This document shows, in pieces, positions 34,566-43,016 of a stretch of 64,000 nucleotides of DNA; position 1 is the first letter of the stretch; every line of letters starts with the position of its first letter. A program made the position numbers and the translations under genes. This DNA is from an uncultured Mucispirillum sp. Its GTDB lineage: Bacteria > Chrysiogenota > Deferribacteres > Deferribacterales > Mucispirillaceae. The stretch spans positions 1 through 64,000 of the forward strand of contig CALUWI010000003.1 of NCBI GenBank assembly GCA_944324465.1, written 5' to 3'. The notes beneath the pieces were generated by a model. That model did no database searches. It saw only the letters and a program-made list of their open reading frames with translations, and was not told the origin of the DNA.

Positions 34566-36815
34566 TTAAATATTTGCAGCTGCAATAACTGCTAAATTAA
34601 ATATATCATCAGCAGAAGCTTCAGGCTCTGCAACCTGTATTGGTGCAGAAAAGCCTTGAATAACTTTTGCACATATTTTAAAGCCACCGAATAATGTTAA
34701 TGATTTAATTGCAGCATCAGCTGCCTGAGCATTGCTGAATACCAGCACATTTGCATTACCGTCTGCATTAGAAAATGGGTATGCTTTTGCAAGGGCAGGG
34801 TTTAATGCTGTTTCTAAATCTAAATCACCTTCTACTTTAAGTTTAGGGTTTGTTTGTTTTGCAAGCTCTATTGCTTCCATAATTTCTTCGCTGTCAATAG
34901 ATTTGCCAAAGCTGCCGTTAGATATTACTGCAATATTTGGCTCAATATCTAACACTTTGCATATATCTGCAGTCTGGAGAATTATTTCAGATAAAGATTC
35001 TTCATCCTGTTCTGTATAAAGAGTAGGGTCTGCAATAATAAATGATTTATGTTTATTAGCAAGCAGCACAGCAGATGAGGCAGTATAGTAATCTTCACTT
35101 AAATCAATAGTATCTGCAACAGCTGATAAAGTTGTTTCTAAATCTTTTAAGGCATAGCCAATAAAAGTATCTATATCACCATTATTTAAAACAGCACCTG
35201 CAAATCTGTTATAATGGCCATGTTTAATTTCTTGAGCTGCCTGCTGCTGAGTAAGTCCAGACCTCCAGTATTTTTCATAATGTTTACGGATAATTTTATC
35301 AGTATCTTTATATGTTTCTGGGTCAATAATAACCATATTTGTAAGGCTTATGTTTAATTCTTCAGCTGTTTTTTGTATTTTTTTAGTATTACCTATAAGG
35401 CAGGCAGTACCTAATTTAAGTTCTTGAAATTTAGCAGCAGCAGATAAAACAGATGCTTTATCTGCAAATGCAAATCCTACTTTGCCTTTATTTTTTTTCG
35501 CCTGTTTATAAGCAGATACAAGCATTTTTTTAGCGGGGTTCATTCTTGCTTCAAGTATTAATCTGTATTCATCAAAATCTTTTATTGGTTTTTCCGCAAC
35601 ACCTGTATCCATTGCAGCACGAGCAACAGCTATACTTACAGCAGTTAAAAGTCTTGGGTCAAAAGGTGTAGGAAGAATATATTCCCTGCCAAAAGTAAAT
35701 TTTTTGCCATTATATGCTTTGCTTACCACATCAGGCACGGCAGAGTGAGCAAGCTCAGCAATAGCATAAGCTGCAGCCATTTTCATTTCTTCATTAATAA
35801 TAGTTGTGCGAACATCTAATGCACCTCTGAAAAGGAATGGGAAGCACATAACATTATTAATTTGGTTAGGATAATCGCTTCTGCCTGTAGCCATAATAGC
35901 ATCATTTCTTATTTTGCTTACTTCTTCAGGAGTGATTTCTGGGTCTGGGTTAGCCATAGCAAATATAATAGGGTTTTTTGCCATGCTTTTAATCATTTCA
36001 TCAGAAAAAGCTCCTTTTTTAGAAAGTCCGTATAATACATCAGCATCTTTAACTGCTTCGGCAAGAGTTCTGCATGAGCTGTCAGTTGCAAACTTTTCTT
36101 TATATTTGTTCATGCCTTTTTCTCTGCCTTTATATATTACGCCATTTGTATCACATAATATAAGGTTTTCTTTTTTAACACCAAGGTTTACTATTAATGA
36201 AGCAATTGCAAGGCCTGATGCACCAGCACCATTCATAACAACCTTAACTTCTTCAATTTTTTTACTAGCAACCTTTAAAGCATTTAATAATGCAGCACCG
36301 CCAACAATAGCTGTTCCATGCTGGTCATCATGGAAAACTGGTATTTTCATTGTGCGTTTAAGTTCTTCTTCTATAATAAAACATTCTGGTGCTTTAATAT
36401 CTTCTAAGTTAATACCGCCAAAAGTAGGCTCTAACATTTGGCATGCTTTTATTATTTCATCAGTATTTTCAGAATTTAATTCTATATCAAAAACATCAAT
36501 ATCTGCAAATTTTTTAAAAAGAATACCTTTTCCTTCCATAACAGGTTTTCCTGCCATTGCACCAATATTGCCAAGACCTAAAACTGCTGTACCGTTAGAA
36601 ATAACAGCTACAAGGTTACCTTTTGCTGTGTATTTATAAGCATTTTCAGGCTGTTCTTTGATTTCAAGGCATGGCACAGCAACACCGGGTGTGTAAGCAA
36701 GTGATAATTCATCTTGAGTTTCGCATGGTTTTGTTGAAATAACTTCTATTTTTCCAGCAACTGGACTGCTGTGGTAATTTAAAGCGTTTTCTACTAAGTC
36801 AGTTTTTTTATTCAC
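34566..36815 (-). CDS. maeB: Malic enzyme with C-terminal phosphotransacetylase-like domain
   Basis: It converts malate to pyruvate and CO2 with NAD(P)+. The 749-residue protein has a malic domain (AYTPGVAVPCLEI, FADIDVFDIELN, HDDQHGTAIVGGAALLNAL), a Rossmann motif GAGASGLAIA near 197-206, and a C-terminal domain from about 430 similar to phosphotransacetylase, the arrangement of the MaeB type. The start is GTG at 36815 with GGAGG 5 bases upstream. With the dicarboxylate symporter and methylmalonyl-CoA mutase it fits a C4-dicarboxylate metabolism. The C-terminal domain is usually regulatory (acetyl-CoA binding). Confidence 0.95.
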   Translation of the reverse strand: MNKKTDLVENALNYHSSPVAGKIEVISTKPCETQDELSLAYTPGVAVPCLEIKEQPENAYKYTAKGNLVAVISNGTAVLGLGNIGAMAGKPVMEGKGILFKKFADIDVFDIELNSENTDEIIKACQMLEPTFGGINLEDIKAPECFIIEEELKRTMKIPVFHDDQHGTAIVGGAALLNALKVASKKIEEVKVVMNGAGASGLAIASLIVNLGVKKENLILCDTNGVIYKGREKGMNKYKEKFATDSSCRTLAEAVKDADVLYGLSKKGAFSDEMIKSMAKNPIIFAMANPDPEITPEEVSKIRNDAIMATGRSDYPNQINNVMCFPFLFRGALDVRTTIINEEMKMAAAYAIAELAHSAVPDVVSKAYNGKKFTFGREYILPTPFDPRLLTAVSIAVARAAMDTGVAEKPIKDFDEYRLILEARMNPAKKMLVSAYKQAKKNKGKVGFAFADKASVLSAAAKFQELKLGTACLIGNTKKIQKTAEELNISLTNMVIIDPETYKDTDKIIRKHYEKYWRSGLTQQQAAQEIKHGHYNRFAGAVLNNGDIDTFIGYALKDLETTLSAVADTIDLSEDYYTASSAVLLANKHKSFIIADPTLYTEQDEESLSEIILQTADICKVLDIEPNIAVISNGSFGKSIDSEEIMEAIELAKQTNPKLKVEGDLDLETALNPALAKAYPFSNADGNANVLVFSNAQAADAAIKSLTLFGGFKICAKVIQGFSAPIQVAEPEASADDIFNLAVIAAANI

Positions 36816-37109
36816 AATGTCCTCCGATTTTGTGATGATTAACCCTAGATATTACCCTAAATAAATAAAAAATCAATATAAAAAAATAAAATAGCATGTA
36901 AATTTTATATAATTCCTATATTTTAATTCACAACATAAACCATTAAAGATAAAAAAATATAAACCGATATAATAAATTAATATAGACAAAAGATATTTTT
37001 AATTGTAGTAATAATAAATTGTTATTGATAATTATAATAATATTTGATAGTATAATTAAGTATGACTTTTTTTACATCTAAATATAATATATAAATGGGT
37101 TGAGTGAAG

Positions 37110-37874
37110 ATGGATATAGGAAGTATTGTAGGTTTACTTATTGCATGGGGGTTAGTGCTTTGGTCGTTAGTTGTTGGTGCAGGTATAGGGCCATATATTG
37201 ACTTTCCATCATTTCTTATTACTGTTGGAGGTTCTATTGGGGTTGTAATGTCAGCTTTTCCAATTAATAAGCTGATAATAGGCTTAAAAGCTATATCAAA
37301 AGCTTTTATATATATACCACAGTCAGAACAGAATCTTATTTCTCAACTTGTTGATTTTGCTGTTAAAGCCCGCCGTGATGGTATCTTATCTCTTGAATCT
37401 GAAGAAGAAAATATGAAAGATGAATTTTTAAAAAAAGGTATTCGTCTTGCGGTTGATGGCACTGAACCTGAGGTTATTCGCACAGTTTTAGAAATGGATT
37501 TTGAAAATATGGTGCAACGTCATGAAGCTAATATTAGTGTAATGACTTATTTTGCAGATATTGGTCCTGCAATGGGTATGATTGGAACTTTGATTGGGCT
37601 TGTTGCCATGCTTTTAAATATGAGCGACCCGGCAGCTATTGGTCCTGCAATGGCAGTTGCCTTAATCACTACATTTTATGGTTCATTAATTGCAAATATG
37701 ATTGCAAACCCTATTGCTACTAAAATGAAAATCCGCTCAATTGAAGAGCAGCATTTAAGAGAAATTATGCTGGCAGGTATTATGGCTATTCAGTCTGGAG
37801 ATAACCCTCGTATTGTTGAACAGAAATTAAATGCATATTTACCGCCGTCTCAGCGTAAATCTCAATTTGATTAA
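37110..37874 (+). CDS. motA: Flagellar stator protein MotA
   Basis: MotA and MotB form the ion-driven stator of the flagellar motor. The protein has 254 residues from ATG 37110; a GTG two codons upstream is possible. Four helices are visible, including MTYFADIGPAMGMIGTLIGLVAML and PAMAVALITTFYGSLIANMI with the conserved prolines, and the charged cytoplasmic loop FEN...QRHEAN. The form is the shorter PomA-like type. It heads an operon motA-motB-fliL-fliN-fliO-fliP-fliQ. Confidence 0.96.
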   Translation: MDIGSIVGLLIAWGLVLWSLVVGAGIGPYIDFPSFLITVGGSIGVVMSAFPINKLIIGLKAISKAFIYIPQSEQNLISQLVDFAVKARRDGILSLESEEENMKDEFLKKGIRLAVDGTEPEVIRTVLEMDFENMVQRHEANISVMTYFADIGPAMGMIGTLIGLVAMLLNMSDPAAIGPAMAVALITTFYGSLIANMIANPIATKMKIRSIEEQHLREIMLAGIMAIQSGDNPRIVEQKLNAYLPPSQRKSQFD

Positions 37875-37888
37875 TAAAGAGGTAAGTT

Positions 37889-38602
37889 GTGGCTAAGAAA
37901 AAATGCCCAGAATGTCCAAAAGGGGCACCAATGTGGATGACAACATTTTCTGATATGACTACCTTGCTTTTAACATTTTTCGTTTTACTTTTATCTATGG
38001 CGAATTTTGATAAAGTGAAAATGGAGCAGTCTTTTGGTATATTAGCAGGTTCATCAGGTATAATGACAAACCCTAGTGTTACACCACTCAGCCAAATGAA
38101 TATTGTAGCTAAACGTTCTATAAAAGATACAGTTTCAAAAACTGAGGAGCAGATAGAAAGTCAGGTAAAATCTATGATGCAGGCTCAGAATATGGATAAT
38201 ATGGTATCAGTAGTAAAAACTGATAAAGGTTTATCTGTCCGTATATTAGATTCTGCACTTTTTAGGTCTGGAAGTTCTGAACTTCTGCCACAGGCAGGTC
38301 CAATACTGGATAGAATAATAAATATAGTAAAAGATTCTTCTTATTACATAAACATAGAAGGCCATACAGACGATACAGGCAACCCTGATTTTAACTGGAA
38401 ATTATCAACAGAGCGGGCATTATCTGTTATAGATTATTTTGTAAAAGCTGATTTTAATCCTGTTCGTCTTTCTGCTTCAGGTTATGGGCAGTATCACCCA
38501 ATACTTCCTAATATTACAGCGCAGAATAGAAGTATGAACAGGCGTGTTGAAATAAATATGGTTACACCTGAATTTGCAGAATCAGGTAAAAGTTCTTTTT
38601 AA
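37889..38602 (+). CDS. motB: Flagellar stator protein MotB
   Basis: The start is GTG at 37889 with AGAGGT upstream; 237 residues. The plug/membrane helix MWMTTFSDMTTLLLTFFVLLLSM carries the ion-binding Asp22, and the C-terminal OmpA-like peptidoglycan domain has NIEGHTDDTG and NRSMNRRVEI. The short Cys-containing N-terminus (KKCPECPKGAP) is typical of one MotB branch. It anchors the stator to the cell wall. Confidence 0.96.
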   Translation: MAKKKCPECPKGAPMWMTTFSDMTTLLLTFFVLLLSMANFDKVKMEQSFGILAGSSGIMTNPSVTPLSQMNIVAKRSIKDTVSKTEEQIESQVKSMMQAQNMDNMVSVVKTDKGLSVRILDSALFRSGSSELLPQAGPILDRIINIVKDSSYYINIEGHTDDTGNPDFNWKLSTERALSVIDYFVKADFNPVRLSASGYGQYHPILPNITAQNRSMNRRVEINMVTPEFAESGKSSF

Positions 38603-38630
38603 TATATAGTATTTATTTTTGGAGGATATT

Positions 38631-39227
38631 ATGCCAGAAGATAATGAAAATACAGAACAGCAGGCAGGTAAAAAATCATCTAAATTAAAGTTTATTATAA
38701 TAGGCTTAATAATAATACTGCTGCTTGTTGTTATATTAGTAGTTGTATATATGCTTGTGTTAGCACCTAAAGGTGAAACAGCAGACCAGACTGCACAGCA
38801 AAATCCAGCAGTTCAAGCAGCTCCTGCACCAGCACCAGCACCTGCAGTTCAGCCGGCAACTCCAGCACCAGCTATGGGTGGAGTAATGGATATGAGTGTA
38901 TCTAATGCAGAAATGGGGCAGATTTATCCTATTCCAACACTAACTGTTAATTTAGCAGACCCTACAGGAATTACATATCTTGCAATTACACTTGCATTAG
39001 AATTTGACCCTAAAAATTCAGACCTTTTTGCAGAAGTGGAAGCTAAAATGCCTAGAATTAATGATATGATTATTACTACTCTTTCTTCAAAAGCATATGA
39101 AGAAATATCTACTTCTCAAGGCAAAGTAAACCTTAAAAACGAATTTTTAAGAAGAATAAATGCTATGCTTGCAAAGGGTAGATTATATAATGTGTATATT
39201 ACAAGCTTTACTGTTCAAAGAGGATAA
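38631..39227 (+). CDS. fliL: Flagellar basal body protein FliL
   Basis: ATG 38631 follows GGAGG; 198 residues. It has one membrane helix (FIIIGLIIILLLVVILVVVYMLVLAP, about 25-50), a Pro/Ala linker (APAPAPAPAVQPATPAP) and a periplasmic FliL domain (PTLTVNLADPTGITYLAITLALEFD). FliL rings surround and support stators. It lies between motB and fliN with short gaps, in the same operon. Confidence 0.93.
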   Translation: MPEDNENTEQQAGKKSSKLKFIIIGLIIILLLVVILVVVYMLVLAPKGETADQTAQQNPAVQAAPAPAPAPAVQPATPAPAMGGVMDMSVSNAEMGQIYPIPTLTVNLADPTGITYLAITLALEFDPKNSDLFAEVEAKMPRINDMIITTLSSKAYEEISTSQGKVNLKNEFLRRINAMLAKGRLYNVYITSFTVQRG

Positions 39228-39232
39228 AAAGT

Positions 39233-39517
39233 ATGACCAGAGAAGAAATAAAAGAGATTTTTGGCGAAGTTCTTTTTAATGTTAGTGTTGAGCTTGGCAG
39301 GAAAAAAGTCACTATTGGCGAAATGCTTAGATGGGAAAGTGGCACAATTATCCGCATGAATAAAACATCTGGTGAGCCGGTTGATTTTCTTGTTAATGAA
39401 AAACCTCTTGCTTATGGGGAGGTGATGGTACTAGATGAAAAATTTGGTATCCGTATAAGTGAAATATTAACAAAAGAACAGCTTGTTGAAAAATTTAAAG
39501 ATGGGCTGTATGGCTAA
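39233..39517 (+). CDS. fliN: Flagellar switch protein FliN
   Basis: The 94-residue protein consists of the SpoA-type C-ring domain: VLFNVSVELGRKKVTIGEMLRWESGTIIRMNKTSGEPVDFLVNEKPLAYGEVMVLDEKFGIRI. It forms the base of the C-ring and binds the export apparatus. It is a short FliN without an N-terminal extension. It overlaps fliO by 8 bp. fliM and fliG are not in the window. Confidence 0.94.
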   Translation: MTREEIKEIFGEVLFNVSVELGRKKVTIGEMLRWESGTIIRMNKTSGEPVDFLVNEKPLAYGEVMVLDEKFGIRISEILTKEQLVEKFKDGLYG

Positions 39518-40346
39518 AAAACTTTTATTTATTATACTTTTTACAGTCTTTGCATTTCAAAGCTACTCAGCAGAATTAAAAGCTAATGTAGATGAAAAAA
39601 GGGCAGAATATATTTTTACATTTCAAAAAGGATATTCTGCCTTTGAACAGCTTTTAGATGAAACAAGTAATACTCTTATATTCACATTTGATACTTCTGA
39701 AAATATTATATTTGAAAGGCAGAATTATTTTGACATGCCAATAAAAAGTGCTTATCTTACTTCAAAAGATAAAAAACGCTTTTTTATAGAATTTAAAAAT
39801 ACACCAATAGAACCTATAGTTAATAAAACTAACAGGCAGATTTCTATTGTATTTCCACTGCCTGAAAAAACGCCTGAAATAAGCAGGGCTGCTGCTGCAC
39901 CTGTGCCTGCAGCAAACCCTTCTATGCCTACTACATCAAGCTATGTGAAAATGATTTCTGGTCTTGTATTTGTTCTTATATTAATATTTTTATTATTTTT
40001 TGTATTAAAAATATTTTTTAAAAAGCAGCTTTTTTCAGATATTCCAGGCAGCGGCAGACTTTTAGGCAAGGTAGATTTAGATTTGAGAAAATCACTTTAT
40101 TTCTATGAGATAGGTGATATAATATATATCATTGGTATAACTGATAATGGTATGAATGTAATTGATAAAATCAGTGATGAGGCTGAAGCTGCAAAAATTC
40201 GTGCAGGCTTTATTAAAAAACATGATTTTAAAGGGTATATGTCATTTTTTAAAAGAAAAGCTCATCTTGATGAAGATTTAACATCAAGCAATGCAATAGT
40301 AGAAGAAAAACTTAACTCTATTAGAAACAGGAAAAAGCAGTCCTAG
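39510..40346 (+). CDS. fliO: Flagellar export protein FliO, long form with periplasmic N-terminal domain
   Basis: ATG 39510, inside the end of fliN, gives a clean signal peptide (MAKKLLFIILFTVFAFQSYSAE) and 278 residues. Residues 23-120 form a beta-rich exported domain (FERQNYFDMPIKSAYLTSKDKKRFFIEF) like an AMIN domain. A Pro/Ala linker, one membrane helix (ISGLVFVLILIFLLFFVLKIF) and the cytoplasmic FliO core (GKVDLDLRKSLYFYEIGDIIYIIGITDNGMNVIDKI) follow. Typical FliO is about 100-150 residues, so the exported domain is an addition. FliO helps assemble the FliP pore. Confidence 0.88.
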   Translation: MAKKLLFIILFTVFAFQSYSAELKANVDEKRAEYIFTFQKGYSAFEQLLDETSNTLIFTFDTSENIIFERQNYFDMPIKSAYLTSKDKKRFFIEFKNTPIEPIVNKTNRQISIVFPLPEKTPEISRAAAAPVPAANPSMPTTSSYVKMISGLVFVLILIFLLFFVLKIFFKKQLFSDIPGSGRLLGKVDLDLRKSLYFYEIGDIIYIIGITDNGMNVIDKISDEAEAAKIRAGFIKKHDFKGYMSFFKRKAHLDEDLTSSNAIVEEKLNSIRNRKKQS

Positions 40347-40354
40347 AGGATATT

Positions 40355-41146
40355 GTGGCAAAATTTATAAAAAAGAAAACAATTAAAAAATCTTTACTAT
40401 TTGGCTTATTTTTAGGCATAGCTTTTTTAGGCTTTGCAGGAGTAAGCTATGCTCAAAATCAGACAATACCTATACCTACATTCCGCTTTGGAGTAGAGGG
40501 GGCAGAAACACCGCAGGATGTGGCTTTTTCTCTGCAGGTAGTATTTATATTTACTATCCTTGCTCTTGCACCATCTATTATTATGGTTATGACAAGCTTT
40601 ACCCGCATTATTATTGTTTTTTCTTTCCTGCGGACAGCTATGGGAACAGCAACTATGCCGCCAAACCAAATATTAACAGGTATGGCATTACTTCTTACAT
40701 TTTATATAATGACTCCAGTTTTATCTGAAATAAATAAAAATTCATTTGCACCTTATGTTCAGGAAGAAATAACTTTTAAACAGGCAGTAGAAGAAGCAAG
40801 AAAACCAATGAGGCAGTTTCTGCTTTCTAACACAAGGGAAAAAGATTTAATATTATTTATAGACCTTTCCCGCACAGAAAGACCTAAAACTGTAGATGAA
40901 ATACCAGATTTAGTGCTTGTGGCAGCATTTGTAATGAGTGAAGTGCAGGTTGCTTTCCAGATAGGCTTTTTACTGTTTTTACCATTTTTAATAATAGACT
41001 TTGTAATATCCAGTGTGCTTTTGGCAATGGGTATGATGATGCTGCCGCCTGTAATGATTTCTGTGCCGTTTAAAATACTGCTTTTTATATTAGTTGACGG
41101 CTGGTCGCTTTTAATTACAGGACTTGTAAAAAGTTATGTAGTATAA
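40355..41146 (+). CDS. fliP: Flagellar type III export protein FliP
   Basis: The start is GTG at 40355 with AGAGGA upstream; 263 residues. A signal peptide ends at SYAQ. The core has IMVMTSFTRIIIVFSFLRTAMGTATMPPNQILTGMALLLTF, AFVMSEVQVAFQIGFLLFLPFLIIDFVISSVLLAMGMMMLPPVMISVPFKILLFILVDGW, the hallmark of FliP. It forms the main pore of the export gate with FliQ and FliR. Confidence 0.97.
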   Translation: MAKFIKKKTIKKSLLFGLFLGIAFLGFAGVSYAQNQTIPIPTFRFGVEGAETPQDVAFSLQVVFIFTILALAPSIIMVMTSFTRIIIVFSFLRTAMGTATMPPNQILTGMALLLTFYIMTPVLSEINKNSFAPYVQEEITFKQAVEEARKPMRQFLLSNTREKDLILFIDLSRTERPKTVDEIPDLVLVAAFVMSEVQVAFQIGFLLFLPFLIIDFVISSVLLAMGMMMLPPVMISVPFKILLFILVDGWSLLITGLVKSYVV

Positions 41147-41157
41147 GGGAGGTTATT

Positions 41158-41430
41158 ATGAACCCTGATATTGCTGTATCACTTGTTTCAAAAGGTTTAG
41201 AGCTTGCATTAATTATATCTGCTCCTACATTAGTTGCAGGGCTTGCAGTTGGTCTTTTAGTAAGTATTTTTCAGGCAGTAACACAAATTCAAGAAATGAC
41301 TCTCTCTTTTATTCCAAAAATTATAGTAATGGTAGTTTTAATTGGTGTTACTTTTCCTTGGATGCTTTCCACATTAATGGAATATACTGTTGCATTAATT
41401 CAAAATATGAATACTTATGTAGGTAAATAA
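41158..41430 (+). CDS. fliQ: Flagellar type III export protein FliQ
   Basis: The 90-residue two-helix protein reads ISAPTLVAGLAVGLLVSIFQAVTQIQEMTLSFIPKIIVM, as in FliQ. ATG 41158 follows GGGAGGT. It is the last gene of this flagellar set in the window; fliR does not follow, so the rest of the export gate is elsewhere. Confidence 0.96.
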   Translation: MNPDIAVSLVSKGLELALIISAPTLVAGLAVGLLVSIFQAVTQIQEMTLSFIPKIIVMVVLIGVTFPWMLSTLMEYTVALIQNMNTYVGK

Positions 41431-41829
41431 TTAATAAACTGTAATTTTTTATATAATTTTTATTGTATAATTATGTAGAATTGTTTTTAATTTCATAATC
41501 AAAGGTACTATTTTATTAATATTTTCATTATATATAATCATTAAATTTCAGTATATTTTTTAAAATATTAAAAAATTCATTTATTTGTATGCTTATTTTA
41601 TAAAATAATGTGGTAAATATTTAACATTATTTTTAAGTTTGTAAAATATTTTGAACTTCTTATTATTTTATAATGTCTTTTATTACAAATAGATTATGAT
41701 AAATATAATGAACATTGTTATTAAATGTGTCCAAATTGATAATAATTTCTATTGTCCAAATAAGAAAAATATGTTTTAAATATACACTTGTATTTATAAG
41801 CATAAAGATTAATTGTATTGGAGAATATT
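41431..41829. other. Intergenic region before the RND efflux operon
   Basis: This is AT-rich DNA with no gene and no clear terminator for the flagellar operon. The only structure I see is a 9-bp direct repeat TGTCCAAAT at 41728-41736 and 41753-41761, spaced 25 bp, which could bind a regulator of the efflux genes. Confidence 0.5.
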
Positions 41830-43002
41830 ATGCACAAAAACCGTATTGCAAAAGTGATACCATTAGTTATTTTTTCGCTTATTCTTTTTGCAGGATGTAA
41901 AAAAGAAGTTCAGCAGGCTCAAAAACAGGAAATTCCTGCTATTGTTGAGTTAATGACTGTTGAACAAAAAGATACACCTTTTGTTGTAGAATATGTAGGT
42001 ATTACAGAAGGTTCTAAATCTGTTGAAGTGAAAGCTCAGGTTGGTGGTATTTTAAGAGAACGTTTATATCAGGAAGGTCAGTATGTAAATGCAGGCGATG
42101 TGCTTTTTACTATTGAACCAGATACTTATGAAGCCGCATTAAAAGCAGCTCAAGGTAATCTTGATATGGCTAAAGCTCAGCTTATTCAAGCAAAACTTGA
42201 CTATGACAGGTTTTCAAATCTTTATAAAACAAACTCTATTAGTAAAAAAGATTATGATGCAGCAGTTGCTACTTATGAATCAGCCAAAGCTCAGGTGGAA
42301 GCTGCTCAAGGTAATTTAAGCGACTCTAAAATCCGCTTAGGTTATACAAATGTTATTGCACCAGTTTCAGGTTATACAAGTAAAGCAAACTTTACTGAAG
42401 GCAACCTTATTTCTGCAAGTACAACAACACCTCTTACATATATTAATCAGGTAAACCCAATATATGTAAACTTTTCTATCCCTGCAACAACTATGACTCA
42501 GCTTAGAATTTTAGCTAATGAAGGCAAAGTTACTGCAGCAGAAGAATTATCATCTACTGTATATACTGGCGATGATACAAAATATCCAGAAACTGGTAAA
42601 GTTATATTTTTTGATAAAGTAATTACTTCTGCTACAGGTGATATTAAAATTAAAGCAGAATTTCCAAATCCATATATGGCACTTTTACCAGGACAGTATG
42701 TAAGAGCAACATTAGATGGCTATACTCTTACTAATGCTATAGTTATTCCGCAGAAAGCTATTATGCAGCGTCAAGGCAAACAAGTTGTTTTAGTGGTAGA
42801 TGAGCAGAATAGAGCTCATTTTACACCTGTAACATTAGGTATGAATATGGGCAACTATTTTATGGTGCTTGATGGTTTAAAAGCAGGCGATAAAATTGTT
42901 GTTGAAGGTGCTAATAAAATTATGCGTGATAATGCATTAGTTATGGATGTAAAAGCTATGCAGTCAAAAGCAGGACAGGCTCCACAACAGCAGGCTAAAT
43001 AA
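41830..43002 (+). CDS. RND efflux periplasmic adaptor lipoprotein (AcrA family)
   Basis: ATG 41830 has GGAGA upstream and is preferred to TTG 41818; 390 residues. A lipobox LFAGC gives Cys23. The order is typical of adaptors: beta-barrel/lipoyl halves (VEVKAQVGGILRERLYQEGQYVNAGDVLFTIEP), an alpha hairpin (KAAQGNLDMAKAQLIQAKLDYDRFSNLYKTNSISKKDYDAAVATYESAKAQVEAAQGNL) and LGYTNVIAPVSGYTSKANFTEGNLIS. It couples the pump to an outer-membrane channel. That channel gene (TolC type) is not adjacent. Confidence 0.94.
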   Translation: MHKNRIAKVIPLVIFSLILFAGCKKEVQQAQKQEIPAIVELMTVEQKDTPFVVEYVGITEGSKSVEVKAQVGGILRERLYQEGQYVNAGDVLFTIEPDTYEAALKAAQGNLDMAKAQLIQAKLDYDRFSNLYKTNSISKKDYDAAVATYESAKAQVEAAQGNLSDSKIRLGYTNVIAPVSGYTSKANFTEGNLISASTTTPLTYINQVNPIYVNFSIPATTMTQLRILANEGKVTAAEELSSTVYTGDDTKYPETGKVIFFDKVITSATGDIKIKAEFPNPYMALLPGQYVRATLDGYTLTNAIVIPQKAIMQRQGKQVVLVVDEQNRAHFTPVTLGMNMGNYFMVLDGLKAGDKIVVEGANKIMRDNALVMDVKAMQSKAGQAPQQQAK

Positions 43003-43016
43003 TACAGGTATTTAAT

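Noticed and set aside
34732-35019. A 95-codon open frame on the plus strand
   Set aside because: Antisense to the malic enzyme C-terminal domain; no family features.
35914-36639. A 241-codon open frame on the plus strand
   Set aside because: It lies wholly antisense to the well-supported malic enzyme gene, has no ribosome site, and its composition follows the codon pattern of the opposite strand.
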